Assembly (NCBI RefSeq): GCF_002269125.1 | Contig: NZ_NQKI01000007.1 | Span: 82,923 to 146,922, forward strand | DNA length: 64,000 nt | Direction of reading: 5' to 3' | From: Pseudomonas lundensis | GTDB lineage: Bacteria > Pseudomonadota > Gammaproteobacteria > Pseudomonadales > Pseudomonadaceae | Shown: in pieces, positions 50,622 through 60,090 of the stretch | Position numbering within the stretch: the first letter of the stretch is position 1 | Layout of the letters: every line of letters begins with the position of its first letter | Notes under the pieces: generated by a model | What the model saw: the letters and a program-made list of their open reading frames with translations, nothing else | Database searches by the model: none | Told to the model about the DNA's origin: nothing | Translations under genes and position numbers: made by a program

Positions 50622-51559
50622 ATCCAGCCGCCCCACTGCAAGACAAAAATTCCGATATTGGTCGTGACGGCAGCCATCACCGTGGTGATCACGATGATGG
50701 CTGCTGCCAGTTCATGATTGCCATTGGCGGCGCGCGCCATGACAAAACTGGCCGCAGCCGTCGGGCTGGCGAAATACAGAAACAGCGTTCCCAGCTCCGG
50801 CCCGCGAAAACCGTAGAACCATGCACCCAGCGTGGTGATGATCGGCAAACCAATCATTTTCACCAGGCTGGCACTGAGAGCCAGATTGCCACTTTTGCGC
50901 AGCGCCGCCAGTGATAACGTGCCGCCGATACAGATCAGCGCCAGCGGCAACGTCATCGCCGCCAGGTATCCCCCTGAGGCCTGCAACCAGCCGGGCAACC
51001 CTATCTTGAAGGCAGCAAACGGCACAGCCGCCAGCACACTGATAATCAGCGGGTTGCGAAACACGCTCAGGCAGATGCTCCACGGATCGGATTTGATTAC
51101 CGGGCTGTACACCGCCAGCACGATGGTCGACAACGTGTTGTAAAGCAGGATTACCAGCGCCGCGAGCACAGCCCCCAACGAGATGCCGTAGTCACCGTAC
51201 ATACTGGCGGCCAGCGCCAGCCCGATCACCGCATTATTGCCGCGAAAGGCGCCCTGGGTGTAAATGCCACGGTCTTCGCGCGGGCAACGCCACATCGACC
51301 ATGCCCAGGCCAACGCGAAGCTCACCAGGGTTGCCACCGTGAAGTAGCCCAGGACTTTGGGCTGTAAGGCGGCATTCAGATCCGCGTGCACAATGCCCAG
51401 AAACAACAACGCCGGCATGGTGACGTTGAACACCAAAGCCGACGCGGTATGGATAAAACTGTCATTGATCCAGCCGACACGCTTGAGCACTACCCCCAAA
51501 AACAGCATGGTAAACACGGGTGCAGTGATGGTCAGGGTCTGAAGGAAAATAGCCAGCAT
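50618..51559 (-). CDS. AEC-family transporter
   Basis: A 313-residue membrane protein of the auxin-efflux-carrier family with about ten hydrophobic segments, starting LTITAPVFTMLFLGVVLKRV. Bacterial members carry malate, malonate or similar acids; the cargo here is unknown. The ATG at 51559 is preferred to TTG at 51580. Confidence 0.86.
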   Translation of the reverse strand: MLAIFLQTLTITAPVFTMLFLGVVLKRVGWINDSFIHTASALVFNVTMPALLFLGIVHADLNAALQPKVLGYFTVATLVSFALAWAWSMWRCPREDRGIYTQGAFRGNNAVIGLALAASMYGDYGISLGAVLAALVILLYNTLSTIVLAVYSPVIKSDPWSICLSVFRNPLIISVLAAVPFAAFKIGLPGWLQASGGYLAAMTLPLALICIGGTLSLAALRKSGNLALSASLVKMIGLPIITTLGAWFYGFRGPELGTLFLYFASPTAAASFVMARAANGNHELAAAIIVITTVMAAVTTNIGIFVLQWGGWI

Positions 51560-51650
51560 GCCACGCAATTCCGATTGCAATCGTCAGGTCGCGAATCTTA
51601 TGCCATGGACAGGAGCAACACCTAATATTGAAAAGCCATTATTGGCCGAC

Positions 51651-52124
51651 TCAGTCGAATTGCGAACGCATCCAGGCCTGGTACTGGGCCACTTCAGGCT
51701 CACCTTCACGAGGCGCCCAGTGCGCCAGCTCGCCATCCCCCACAGGTTGATAAGGTCCGGCTTTGCACTCGAACATCACACTGTCGGGTTCAAGCACCAC
51801 AAGGCCATGAAACACACCCGGCGGCAGGTCAACACCAAGGCTTTCGCCACCTGCCAGCAAGACACGCTTGTCGAGTAACTGACCGTTCTCATCAAAAATC
51901 AGCACCCCCAGCTTGCCCCGGAGCACCAACAAAGTCTCGGCTTTGTCGTTGCTCAGGTGACGGTGTGGCGGGATGTAGGTAGCAGGTTGCAGGCCCACCA
52001 CCATGCGATGACAAGGCTCCTGCATCTGATGCAGGTTATGGTGCTGACGACCGCGAGGGTTACCGGCAGCCTTCTCGGCCAGGTCGTTAAACAGTGTCTG
52101 ATCGAGAAAGCTGGGGGTAGTCAT
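51651..52124 (-). CDS. WbuC-family cupin metalloprotein
   Basis: A 157-residue cupin of the WbuC type. The metal motif is PPHRHLSNDKAETLLVLRGK, and a second cupin motif is PPGVFHGLVVLEP. WbuC genes usually lie in O-antigen loci, but no such genes are present here. It is 17 bases downstream of hpt in the same direction. Confidence 0.85.
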   Translation of the reverse strand: MTTPSFLDQTLFNDLAEKAAGNPRGRQHHNLHQMQEPCHRMVVGLQPATYIPPHRHLSNDKAETLLVLRGKLGVLIFDENGQLLDKRVLLAGGESLGVDLPPGVFHGLVVLEPDSVMFECKAGPYQPVGDGELAHWAPREGEPEVAQYQAWMRSQFD

Positions 52125-52141
52125 GGTTTCAACGTCCTTGT

Positions 52142-52699
52142 TTACAAACCTTTAACGGCATAAATGCCAGCGGCGTTACGCCAGTAGCCTTTGTAGTCCA
52201 TGCCGTAGCCGAATACGTAGCGGTCGATGCACGGCAGGCCTTCGTAAGTGGCTTTAAGGCCGGCACTTGCCTTGCGGTCGTGTTCTTTGTCGATCAACAC
52301 CGCAGTGTGCACCTGACGTGCACCCGCGTGATTGCAGAAATCCACGATGGCGCTCAGGGTGTGACCTTCGTCCAGAATGTCGTCGATGATCAGGACATGG
52401 CGGTCCATGAACGACACTTCCGGCTTGGCCTTCCAGAACAGATCGCCGCCGCTGGTCTGATTACGGTAGCGCGTGGCGTGCAAGTAAGACGACTCAAGCG
52501 GAAATTTCAAATGCGTGAGCAGCTTGCCGGCAAAAATCAGCCCGCCGTTCATCACACAAAAAACCACTGGATTCATCTCGGCCATATCGGCCGTGATTTG
52601 CGCGCCAACACGGGCAATGGCCGCCTCGACTTCAGCTTCGGTGTACAGGCAGTCAGCCTCTCGCATGACTTGACGGATATGCTCGAGATCAGCAGACAT
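52142..52699 (-). CDS. hpt: hypoxanthine-guanine phosphoribosyltransferase
   Basis: A 185-residue purine salvage enzyme. The PRPP loop is VLIIDDILDEGHTLSAIV and the base-binding part includes CIDRYVFGYGMDYKGYWRN. The ATG at 52699 starts MSADLEHIRQVM; the extension to 52738 overlaps the upstream leader. It is divergent from upp, so purine and pyrimidine salvage share this promoter region. Confidence 0.94.
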   Translation of the reverse strand: MSADLEHIRQVMREADCLYTEAEVEAAIARVGAQITADMAEMNPVVFCVMNGGLIFAGKLLTHLKFPLESSYLHATRYRNQTSGGDLFWKAKPEVSFMDRHVLIIDDILDEGHTLSAIVDFCNHAGARQVHTAVLIDKEHDRKASAGLKATYEGLPCIDRYVFGYGMDYKGYWRNAAGIYAVKGL

Positions 52700-52862
52700 G
52701 ACGCTCTCCAGGGGGGGTTGCTCAAGAAAAGCGGGCAAAGGTACGCATCCGCATGGCTCAGATCAAGCATTTATGGACTAACGTGCTGTTATGTCTATAG
52801 GACATCACCCCGGATTAGATTAATCTAGGCCGGTTTTTTTGCCTGCCCCGGAGCTTTTCCCT

Positions 52863-53501
52863 ATGCCTATCCGTGAGATCCGCCATCCGCTGATCCGTCA
52901 CAAGCTCGGCCTCATGCGCCGTGCCGACATTAGCACGAAGAACTTCCGCGAGCTCGCTCAGGAAGTCGGCGCGTTGCTGACCTATGAAGCCACCAGCGAC
53001 CTGACCCTCGAAACCTACGAGATTGAAGGCTGGAGCGGCCCTGTCCGCGTTGAAAAAATCGCCGGTAAGAAAATCACCGTCGTGCCTATCCTGCGCGCCG
53101 GCATCGGCATGCTTGAAGGCGTGCTGAGCCTGATCCCGGGCGCCAAAGTCAGCGCCGTCGGCGTTGCCCGTAACGAAGAAACCCTGCAGGCCCACACTTA
53201 TCTGGAAAAACTCGTCCCGGAAATCGACGAGCGTCTGGCGATGATTATCGACCCGATGCTGGCCACCGGCTCCTCGATGGTTGCCACCATTGACCTGCTG
53301 AAAAAAGCCGGCTGTAAAGAAATCCGCGCCATGGTGCTGGTTGCCGCCCCCGAGGGCATCGCTGCCGTTGAAGCGGCTCACCCGGACGTGACCATCTACA
53401 CGGCCTCCATCGATAACCGTCTGGACGAACACGGCTACATCATTCCGGGCTTGGGCGATGCCGGCGACAAGATCTTCGGCACCAAGCAAAAGGACGCCTA
53501 A
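52863..53501 (+). CDS. upp: uracil phosphoribosyltransferase
   Basis: A 212-residue enzyme that makes UMP from uracil and PRPP. It starts [19 protein letters not shown] and has [18 protein letters not shown] (PRPP loop) and [11 protein letters not shown] near the end. The ATG at 52863 is standard. uraA follows one base after its stop. Confidence 0.97.
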   Translation: MPIREIRHPLIRHKLGLMRRADISTKNFRELAQEVGALLTYEATSDLTLETYEIEGWSGPVRVEKIAGKKITVVPILRAGIGMLEGVLSLIPGAKVSAVGVARNEETLQAHTYLEKLVPEIDERLAMIIDPMLATGSSMVATIDLLKKAGCKEIRAMVLVAAPEGIAAVEAAHPDVTIYTASIDNRLDEHGYIIPGLGDAGDKIFGTKQKDA

Positions 53502-53502
53502 C

Positions 53503-54777
53503 ATGCAGGACGAGTTCAACGACCCGCTCTGGCGCCAGATCATCTCTGGCGCACAGATGCTCTTCGTGGCCTTTGGCGCGTTGGTGTTGATGCCTTTGAT
53601 TACAGGCCTGGACCCCAACGTTGCGCTGTTCACGGCGGGTCTCGGGACTCTGCTGTTCCAGATCGTGACCCGGCGCCAGGTGCCGGTCTTTCTGGCTTCG
53701 AGTTTCGCTTTCATTACCCCGATCATTCTCGCCAAAGGCCAATTCGGCCTGGCAGCGACCATGGGCGGCGTGATGGCAGCCGGTTTCGTGTACACCTTTC
53801 TCGGTTTCGCGGTAAAGCTCAAAGGCACCGGTTTCATTGATCGCCTGCTCCCGCCTGTGGTCATTGGTCCGGTGATTATCTCCATCGGCCTGGCAATGGC
53901 ACCGATTGCCGCGCACATGGCAATGGGCCGCGCTGAAGATGGCACCGAGCTGATTCATTACCAGACCGCCATGATGATCTCGATGCCAGCCTTGCTGACC
54001 ACGCTGATCGTAGCGGTGTTCGGGAAAGGGATTTTCCGTCTGGTACCGATCATTGCCGGCGTGCTGGTGGGTTTTGCCCTGGCCTTCTATTTTGGCGTGG
54101 TCGACACAGCCAAAATTGCCGCAGCCCCATGGTTTGCCTTGCCGCAATTCACGGCGCCCGAGTTCAACTGGCAGGCGATTCTGTTTATCGTCCCCGTGGC
54201 GTTGGCCCCGGCCATTGAACACATTGGCGGCGTGATTGCCGTGGGCAGCGTGACCGGTCGTGATTACCTGAAAAAACCGGGCCTGCACCGCACCCTGTTT
54301 GGTGACGGGATTGCCACCACGGCCGCCGGCCTGCTGGGTGGTCCGCCCAATACCACCTACGCCGAAGTAACTGGCGCAGTGATGCTGACCAAGAACTACA
54401 ACCCGAAAATCATGACCTGGGCGGCGATCTTCGCCATCAGCCTGGCCTTTATCGGCAAGTTCGGCGCACTGCTGCAAAGCATTCCAGTGCCGGTCATGGG
54501 CGGGATTCTGTGCCTGCTGTTCGGTTCAATCGCGGCGGTGGGCATGAATACCCTGATCCGTCATCAGGTTGACCTGAGCGAGGCACGCAACCTGGTGATC
54601 GTTTCGGTCACGTTGGTGTTCGGTATTGGCGGCGTGCTGATCGGCACCGGTATGGGCCCCGAAGACTTCGGTCTCAAGGGCATTGCGCTGTGTGCCATTG
54701 TGGCGATAGCGCTGAACCTGATCCTGCCGGGCAACGACAGTTGGAAAAAGAAGAAAGGTGACGAGCCGATTATCTAA
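53503..54777 (+). CDS. uraA: uracil permease
   Basis: A 424-residue uracil-proton symporter of the NCS2 family with twelve to fourteen hydrophobic segments. The substrate region includes ALAPAIEHIGGVIAVG and GGPPNTTYAEVTGA. It works with Upp: uptake followed by trapping as UMP. A clear terminator follows at 54797-54824. Confidence 0.96.
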   Translation: MQDEFNDPLWRQIISGAQMLFVAFGALVLMPLITGLDPNVALFTAGLGTLLFQIVTRRQVPVFLASSFAFITPIILAKGQFGLAATMGGVMAAGFVYTFLGFAVKLKGTGFIDRLLPPVVIGPVIISIGLAMAPIAAHMAMGRAEDGTELIHYQTAMMISMPALLTTLIVAVFGKGIFRLVPIIAGVLVGFALAFYFGVVDTAKIAAAPWFALPQFTAPEFNWQAILFIVPVALAPAIEHIGGVIAVGSVTGRDYLKKPGLHRTLFGDGIATTAAGLLGGPPNTTYAEVTGAVMLTKNYNPKIMTWAAIFAISLAFIGKFGALLQSIPVPVMGGILCLLFGSIAAVGMNTLIRHQVDLSEARNLVIVSVTLVFGIGGVLIGTGMGPEDFGLKGIALCAIVAIALNLILPGNDSWKKKKGDEPII

Positions 54778-54796
54778 ATCGGCCTGCGCCTCACCC

Positions 54797-54824
54797 AACC
54801 CTCTCCCTGCGGGAGAGGGTTTTT
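54797..54824 (+). terminator. intrinsic terminator of upp-uraA
   Basis: CCCTCTCCC at 54799-54807 pairs with GGGAGAGGG at 54811-54819 around TGC, followed by T5. Confidence 0.9.
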
Positions 54825-54828
54825 CATT

Positions 54829-55854
54829 TCATAGCGCCAGCGGCGCCCTTTCACAAAGCGTGTTCAACGCAGCCGCCCACTCGGGGTCGTCATTCAGGCA
54901 CGGCACCAGCACCAACGACTCGCCCCCCGCCTCAATGAACTGCTCGCGACCGCGATCACCAATCTCTTCCAGTGTTTCGATACAGTCGGCGACAAAGGCC
55001 GGGCACATCACCAGCACCTTCTTGACCCCCTCTTTGGCCAGCGCATCCAGGCGCGCTTCGGTATAAGGTTCGATCCACTTCGCTCGCCCCAAACGGGATT
55101 GAAAGGCCACCGACCACTTACCGTCTGGCAAACCCATTCGCTGCGCAAACAACTCCGCGGTCCGCAGGCACTGTGCGCGATAGCAGGTAGCCATCACCGC
55201 AGGGGATGCGTTTTTGCAGCACGCTTCATTTTTGAAACAGTGATTGCCGGTCGGGTCCAGTTTGTGGAGATGGCGTTCGGGCAACCCGTGGAAGCTCAGC
55301 AGCAGGTGATCGTACTCCTGCGCCAGATGCGGACTGGCACTGGCCACCATCGCGTCGAGGTATTCGGGCTGGTCATAGAATGGCTGGAGGATCGAAAACT
55401 GAATCGGCAGCTTTTTAGTCTTCACCACGCGCTTGGCTTCTTCGATGACCGTGGTCACGGTGCTGTCGGCAAACTGTGGGTACAACGGCGCCAGCGTCAC
55501 CTTCTTGATGCCCTGCCCGGCCAGCCGGGTAAGCACCGTTTCGATGGACGGCTCGCCGTAACGCATGGCCAGCTCCACCGGCCCCTGCTTCCACTCACGG
55601 GTCATGGCCTGTTGCAAACGGCGGCTGAGCACTACCAGCGGCGACCCTTCATCCCACCAAATGGACGCGTAGGCGTGCGCCGACTGCTCGGGGCGCTTGA
55701 TCAGGATCAGCGACACCAACAAGCGTCGAACCGGCCATGGCAAGTCGATCACGTACGGGTCCATCAGAAACTGGTTCAAGTAGCTGCGAACATCCGCTAC
55801 CGACGTAGACGCCGGTGAACCCAGGTTTACCAGCAACAGCGCGTGGTCGGTCAT
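54829..55854 (-). CDS. hemH: ferrochelatase
   Basis: A 341-residue enzyme that inserts iron into protoporphyrin IX, the last step of haem synthesis. It starts [20 protein letters not shown] and has [12 protein letters not shown] with the catalytic His and [20 protein letters not shown] with the conserved Glu. The ATG at 55854 was chosen; a 53-codon upstream extension overlaps the epimerase gene. It is 13 bases downstream of that gene and probably cotranscribed. Confidence 0.95.
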   Translation of the reverse strand: MTDHALLLVNLGSPASTSVADVRSYLNQFLMDPYVIDLPWPVRRLLVSLILIKRPEQSAHAYASIWWDEGSPLVVLSRRLQQAMTREWKQGPVELAMRYGEPSIETVLTRLAGQGIKKVTLAPLYPQFADSTVTTVIEEAKRVVKTKKLPIQFSILQPFYDQPEYLDAMVASASPHLAQEYDHLLLSFHGLPERHLHKLDPTGNHCFKNEACCKNASPAVMATCYRAQCLRTAELFAQRMGLPDGKWSVAFQSRLGRAKWIEPYTEARLDALAKEGVKKVLVMCPAFVADCIETLEEIGDRGREQFIEAGGESLVLVPCLNDDPEWAAALNTLCERAPLAL

Positions 55855-55867
55855 GCAACATCCTATT

Positions 55868-56770
55868 TCAGAGGCGGGCGGACACATCATCGAGTGCCGC
55901 ACGCAAATCGGTGAACTGAAAAGTGAAGCCGGCTTCCAGCAAACGTGCGGGCGTCGCCCGCTGCCCGCCCAATAACAACTGCGACATTTCGCCCAGTAAT
56001 ACGCGCAATACAAAGGCGGGCAAAGGCATCACGGCAGGGCGATGCAGCACACTGCCAAGGGTCTTTGCGAACTCCGCATTACGCACCGGGTGCGGGGCGC
56101 AGGCATTATAAGGACCCGTTGCCGCATTCTCATGCACAAGAAAATCAATCAGGGCAATTTGGTCCAGGATATGAATCCATGGCATCCATTGCCGACCAGT
56201 GCCTATCGGCCCGCCGAGCGCCAGCTTGAAAGGCAGCAACAGGCGTGACAAAAAACCGCCCTCGGCGGACAACACCAGCCCTGTGCGCACCAACACCACA
56301 CGAATCCCGAGCGCCTGCGCACGCTGCGCGGTCTCTTCCCAGGCGATGCACAGGTGACTGGCGAAATCTTCAGTGACCGGCGCGCAGTCTTCGGTCAGCT
56401 CACGTTCACCGCCGTCCCCATACCAGCCCACCGCCGAGCCTGACACCAGCACCGACGGCTTTTGCTCGCGGCTTTCGAGCCACGCCAACAGGGTTTCCGT
56501 CAAAGTGATCCGACTGCTCCAGAGCAGCATCTTGCGCTTGCGCGTCCACGGCCGATCCGCGATGGGCGCACCCGCCAAATTGATCACGGCATCCACAGGC
56601 TCCTGCCCAAGCTCTTCGAGCCTGGCGATACCCCTGACATCCGCTCCACAGCATTCACTCACCTGCGCAGGGCGTCTGCTCCACACCGTCAAACGATGAC
56701 CTTGCGCCAGCCAGTGACGACAAAGCTGGCGCCCTATCAAGCCTGTACCGCCTGTCAGCAATATGTGCAT
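55868..56770 (-). CDS. TIGR01777 family epimerase-like protein
   Basis: A 300-residue NAD(P)-binding protein of the extended short-chain dehydrogenase type. It has [19 protein letters not shown] at the N-terminus, [19 protein letters not shown], and the DUF1731 C-terminal domain (about residues 245-295). Relatives include YfcH and the SulA-like cell-division protein of some bacteria; the reaction is unknown. It lies directly in front of hemH. Confidence 0.9.
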   Translation of the reverse strand: MHILLTGGTGLIGRQLCRHWLAQGHRLTVWSRRPAQVSECCGADVRGIARLEELGQEPVDAVINLAGAPIADRPWTRKRKMLLWSSRITLTETLLAWLESREQKPSVLVSGSAVGWYGDGGERELTEDCAPVTEDFASHLCIAWEETAQRAQALGIRVVLVRTGLVLSAEGGFLSRLLLPFKLALGGPIGTGRQWMPWIHILDQIALIDFLVHENAATGPYNACAPHPVRNAEFAKTLGSVLHRPAVMPLPAFVLRVLLGEMSQLLLGGQRATPARLLEAGFTFQFTDLRAALDDVSARL

Positions 56771-56912
56771 CTGTTCAACCTCGCAGGAAGTTTTATCGCG
56801 AGCACTGGTCTATTTTTAGAGAAAGCCCCAATTCGTCGCGCCGTCGGCTGTGTATAAGAATAGGCCAGATGGACCTCGCGAGCACGCTAAAACTTATACC
56901 AATAAATAGATT

Positions 56913-57951
<1,039 letters not shown>

Positions 57952-57970
57952 CGCCCGCAGACACGCTCCC

Positions 57971-57993
57971 AGACGCCGCCTCGTGCGGCGTCT
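57971..57993. terminator. hairpin after the flavoprotein gene
   Basis: AGACGCCGC at 57971-57979 pairs with GCGGCGTCT at 57985-57993 around CTCGT. No T tract follows. Confidence 0.5.
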
Positions 57994-58058
57994 GCCTGCA
58001 CTGTCTTGGCGTGGGCACCTGTCTCGGATGCGATGACCTTATAAAAACACTCAATACT

Positions 58059-58132
58059 TGTACAAGGTATTTGACTTGTACAAGATCAAGCCTATGATGA
58101 CCTTAAGTTGTACATCACACAAAAGATGTACA
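58059..58132 (+). promoter_or_regulatory. four TGTACA operators over a sigma-70 promoter
   Basis: TGTACA occurs at 58059, 58077, 58109 and 58127, each six bases. The steps are 18, 32 and 18 bases, so there are two equal pairs. TTGACT (58071-58076) and TATGAT (58093-58098), 16 bases apart, form a promoter; the second TGTACA sits directly behind its -35. Such an array fits a MerR/LitR-type repressor, encoded one gene downstream at 59127. Confidence 0.7.
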
Positions 58133-58155
58133 AGTAATTCTTGGAGGTTCATCAC

Positions 58156-59124
58156 ATGGCCAGCGCCGTCTCAGCTCATGACAAACCGAAAATCGCCATC
58201 AGCGCTTGCCTGCTGGGAGCCGAAGTTCGCTTTAACGGCGGGCATAAAGAGTCGCGCCTGTGCAGCCAGGCCCTGAGTGAACATTTCGACTTTGTGCCGC
58301 TGTGCCCCGAGGTCGCCATCGGCCTTGGCATACCCCGTCAACCTATCCGTCTGATTGGCAACCCTGAACAGCCACTGGCCGTCGGCAGCGTCGACAGCGC
58401 GCTGGACGTGACCCGCCCCCTGCATGACTACGGCGTGGAAATGGCTGCCGAACACACCGACATTTGCGGCTACATCTTTATGCAAAAGTCGCCTTCCTGC
58501 GGGCTGGAGCGGGTCAAGGTCTATCAGGACGGTGGGCGCCCGGCCGAACTCAGTGGCCGCGGCATTTATGCCCAAGCCTTCTGTGACGCGCACCCCGACC
58601 TGCCGGTGGAAGAAGACGGGCGATTGAATGACCCGGTACTGCGCGAAAACTTCATGACCCGCGTGTACGCCTACCGTGACTGGCAAGTACTGCTCAAAGA
58701 AGGCATCACACGGCGCAGCCTGACCGAATTCCATGCCCGCTATAAATACCAGCTGATGGCGCACCATCCGGCCCAATACAAAACCCTGGGCAACCTGCTG
58801 GGCAGCCTTGGCAAGCAGGACCCGCGCACGGTAGCGCCGCAGTATTTCAGCGAGCTGATGAAAGCCCTTAAGCGATGTGCCACCCGCCGCACTCACACCA
58901 ATGTGCTGCAACACTTGTGCGGCTACCTCAAACAATCCATTAGCAGTGCTGACAAGCAGGAAATTCAACAGCTCATTGGCCAGTACTTGCAGGGCATTGT
59001 GCCTTTAGTCGTGCCACTGACGCTGCTCAAACATCACTTCCGCCAGCACCCGGATCCCTACATCTCGCGTCAGGTTTACCTGCAACCGCACCCGGAAAAT
59101 CTCAGCCTGCGGAATGCCATCTGA
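58156..59124 (+). CDS. DUF523-DUF1722 protein, probable tRNA 4-thiouridine desulfidase (RudS/YbgA type)
   Basis: A 322-residue two-domain protein. The DUF523 (TudS-like) domain, about residues 10-160, has Cys18 in ISACLLGAEVRF, Cys50 in VPLCPEV and Cys115 in KSPSCGLERV, the set expected to hold a [4Fe-4S] cluster. The DUF1722 domain, about 200-318, begins after RSLTEFHARYKYQLMAHH. DUF523 proteins are thiouracil desulfurases, and the DUF523-DUF1722 fusion has been reported to remove sulfur from tRNA 4-thiouridine. Because 4-thiouridine absorbs near-UV light, its place beside a photolyase makes sense. The ATG at 58156 has GGAGG eight bases upstream. The merR gene starts three bases after its stop. 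Confidence 0.85.
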   Translation: MASAVSAHDKPKIAISACLLGAEVRFNGGHKESRLCSQALSEHFDFVPLCPEVAIGLGIPRQPIRLIGNPEQPLAVGSVDSALDVTRPLHDYGVEMAAEHTDICGYIFMQKSPSCGLERVKVYQDGGRPAELSGRGIYAQAFCDAHPDLPVEEDGRLNDPVLRENFMTRVYAYRDWQVLLKEGITRRSLTEFHARYKYQLMAHHPAQYKTLGNLLGSLGKQDPRTVAPQYFSELMKALKRCATRRTHTNVLQHLCGYLKQSISSADKQEIQQLIGQYLQGIVPLVVPLTLLKHHFRQHPDPYISRQVYLQPHPENLSLRNAI

Positions 59125-59126
59125 CC

Positions 59127-60062
59127 ATGAATGACGACCTGATCATGTCCAATACACCCGACACGGACTACAGCCAGGCCTTGGCTGAAGGCTGGCTGCC
59201 GATACGCGATGTGTCGCGTATCACGGGGGTTAACGCCGTGACCTTGCGTGCTTGGGAGCGCCGCTATGGGCTGATCGTGCCGCACCGCACAGCCAAGGGG
59301 CATCGCCTGTTTTCCACCGAGCACATCCAGCGAATTCAGCAAATTGTGTTGTGGCTCAACCGCGGCGTCGCTGTCAGTCAAATCAAACCCTTGCTGGATG
59401 CACCCAGCCCTTGCGATGAAACAACCGGCAGTGACTGGCAGGTATGGCGTCAAACCCTGACACAAGCCATCAGTGAACTGGCCGAGCGCCGCCTCGATGA
59501 TTGTTTTAACCAAGTCATGTCGCTCTACCCTACGCGCCCTCTGTGCGAACAGCTCTTGATCCCGCTGCTCGATGAGTTGGAACAACGCTGGCAGGGTCAG
59601 TTCGGTGCCCAGCTGGAGCGTGTGTTCTTCCACACCTGGTTGCGCAGCAAGCTGGGCGCCCGGATTTATCACAACAACCGCTCGCTCAAAGGCGCTGCGG
59701 TATTGCTGATTAATCACTCGGACCTGCCCTTCGAACCTCACTTGTGGCTCACCGCTCTGCTGGTCAGCAGCAGCCATTGCCCGGTTGAAATGTTTGATGC
59801 CCCCTTGCCTGCGGGCGAGCTCGGGCTGGCCGTTGAACGGCTGCAACCCAAAGCCGTGGTGCTGTACTCCAGCAAAACCCTGAATACCCAAGCACTGGGC
59901 AAATTACTGAACGGCATCGACTGTCCGACGTTGATAGCTGGCCCCAGCGTACGCATCCATTACGACGTGCTGTGTGTAAGCACAACCGAGATCGCAGGAC
60001 TGTGCTTGGCCAATGACCCGATGGAAGTGCACCAACGCCTCAATCAACTCGGGCTTTTGTAA
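59127..60062 (+). CDS. MerR-family regulator with degenerate cobalamin domain (LitR/CarH-like)
   Basis: A 311-residue regulator. The MerR winged helix is at residues 22-62 (WLPIRDVSRITGVNAVTLRA, then WERRYGL). A helical region (about 100-185) and a Rossmann-like B12-binding fold (about 188-305) follow, as in light-sensing LitR and CarH. Key cobalamin features are degraded: the usual ExHxxG appears as EPHLWL (His205 kept, Gly lost), and the helical-domain WxxxEH is not found. It resembles the class II LitR proteins of Pseudomonas, thought to respond to light through a separate photoreceptor. It probably binds the TGTACA array at 58059-58132. No LOV-domain gene is in the window. Confidence 0.85.
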   Translation: MNDDLIMSNTPDTDYSQALAEGWLPIRDVSRITGVNAVTLRAWERRYGLIVPHRTAKGHRLFSTEHIQRIQQIVLWLNRGVAVSQIKPLLDAPSPCDETTGSDWQVWRQTLTQAISELAERRLDDCFNQVMSLYPTRPLCEQLLIPLLDELEQRWQGQFGAQLERVFFHTWLRSKLGARIYHNNRSLKGAAVLLINHSDLPFEPHLWLTALLVSSSHCPVEMFDAPLPAGELGLAVERLQPKAVVLYSSKTLNTQALGKLLNGIDCPTLIAGPSVRIHYDVLCVSTTEIAGLCLANDPMEVHQRLNQLGLL

Positions 60063-60090
60063 CGCTCTGCCATGGGCTTAAGGAAATGAC

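Noticed and set aside
52815..53945. A 376-codon open frame on minus, antisense to upp and uraA
   Set aside because: Both genes underneath are clearly conserved; the antisense product has no family likeness.
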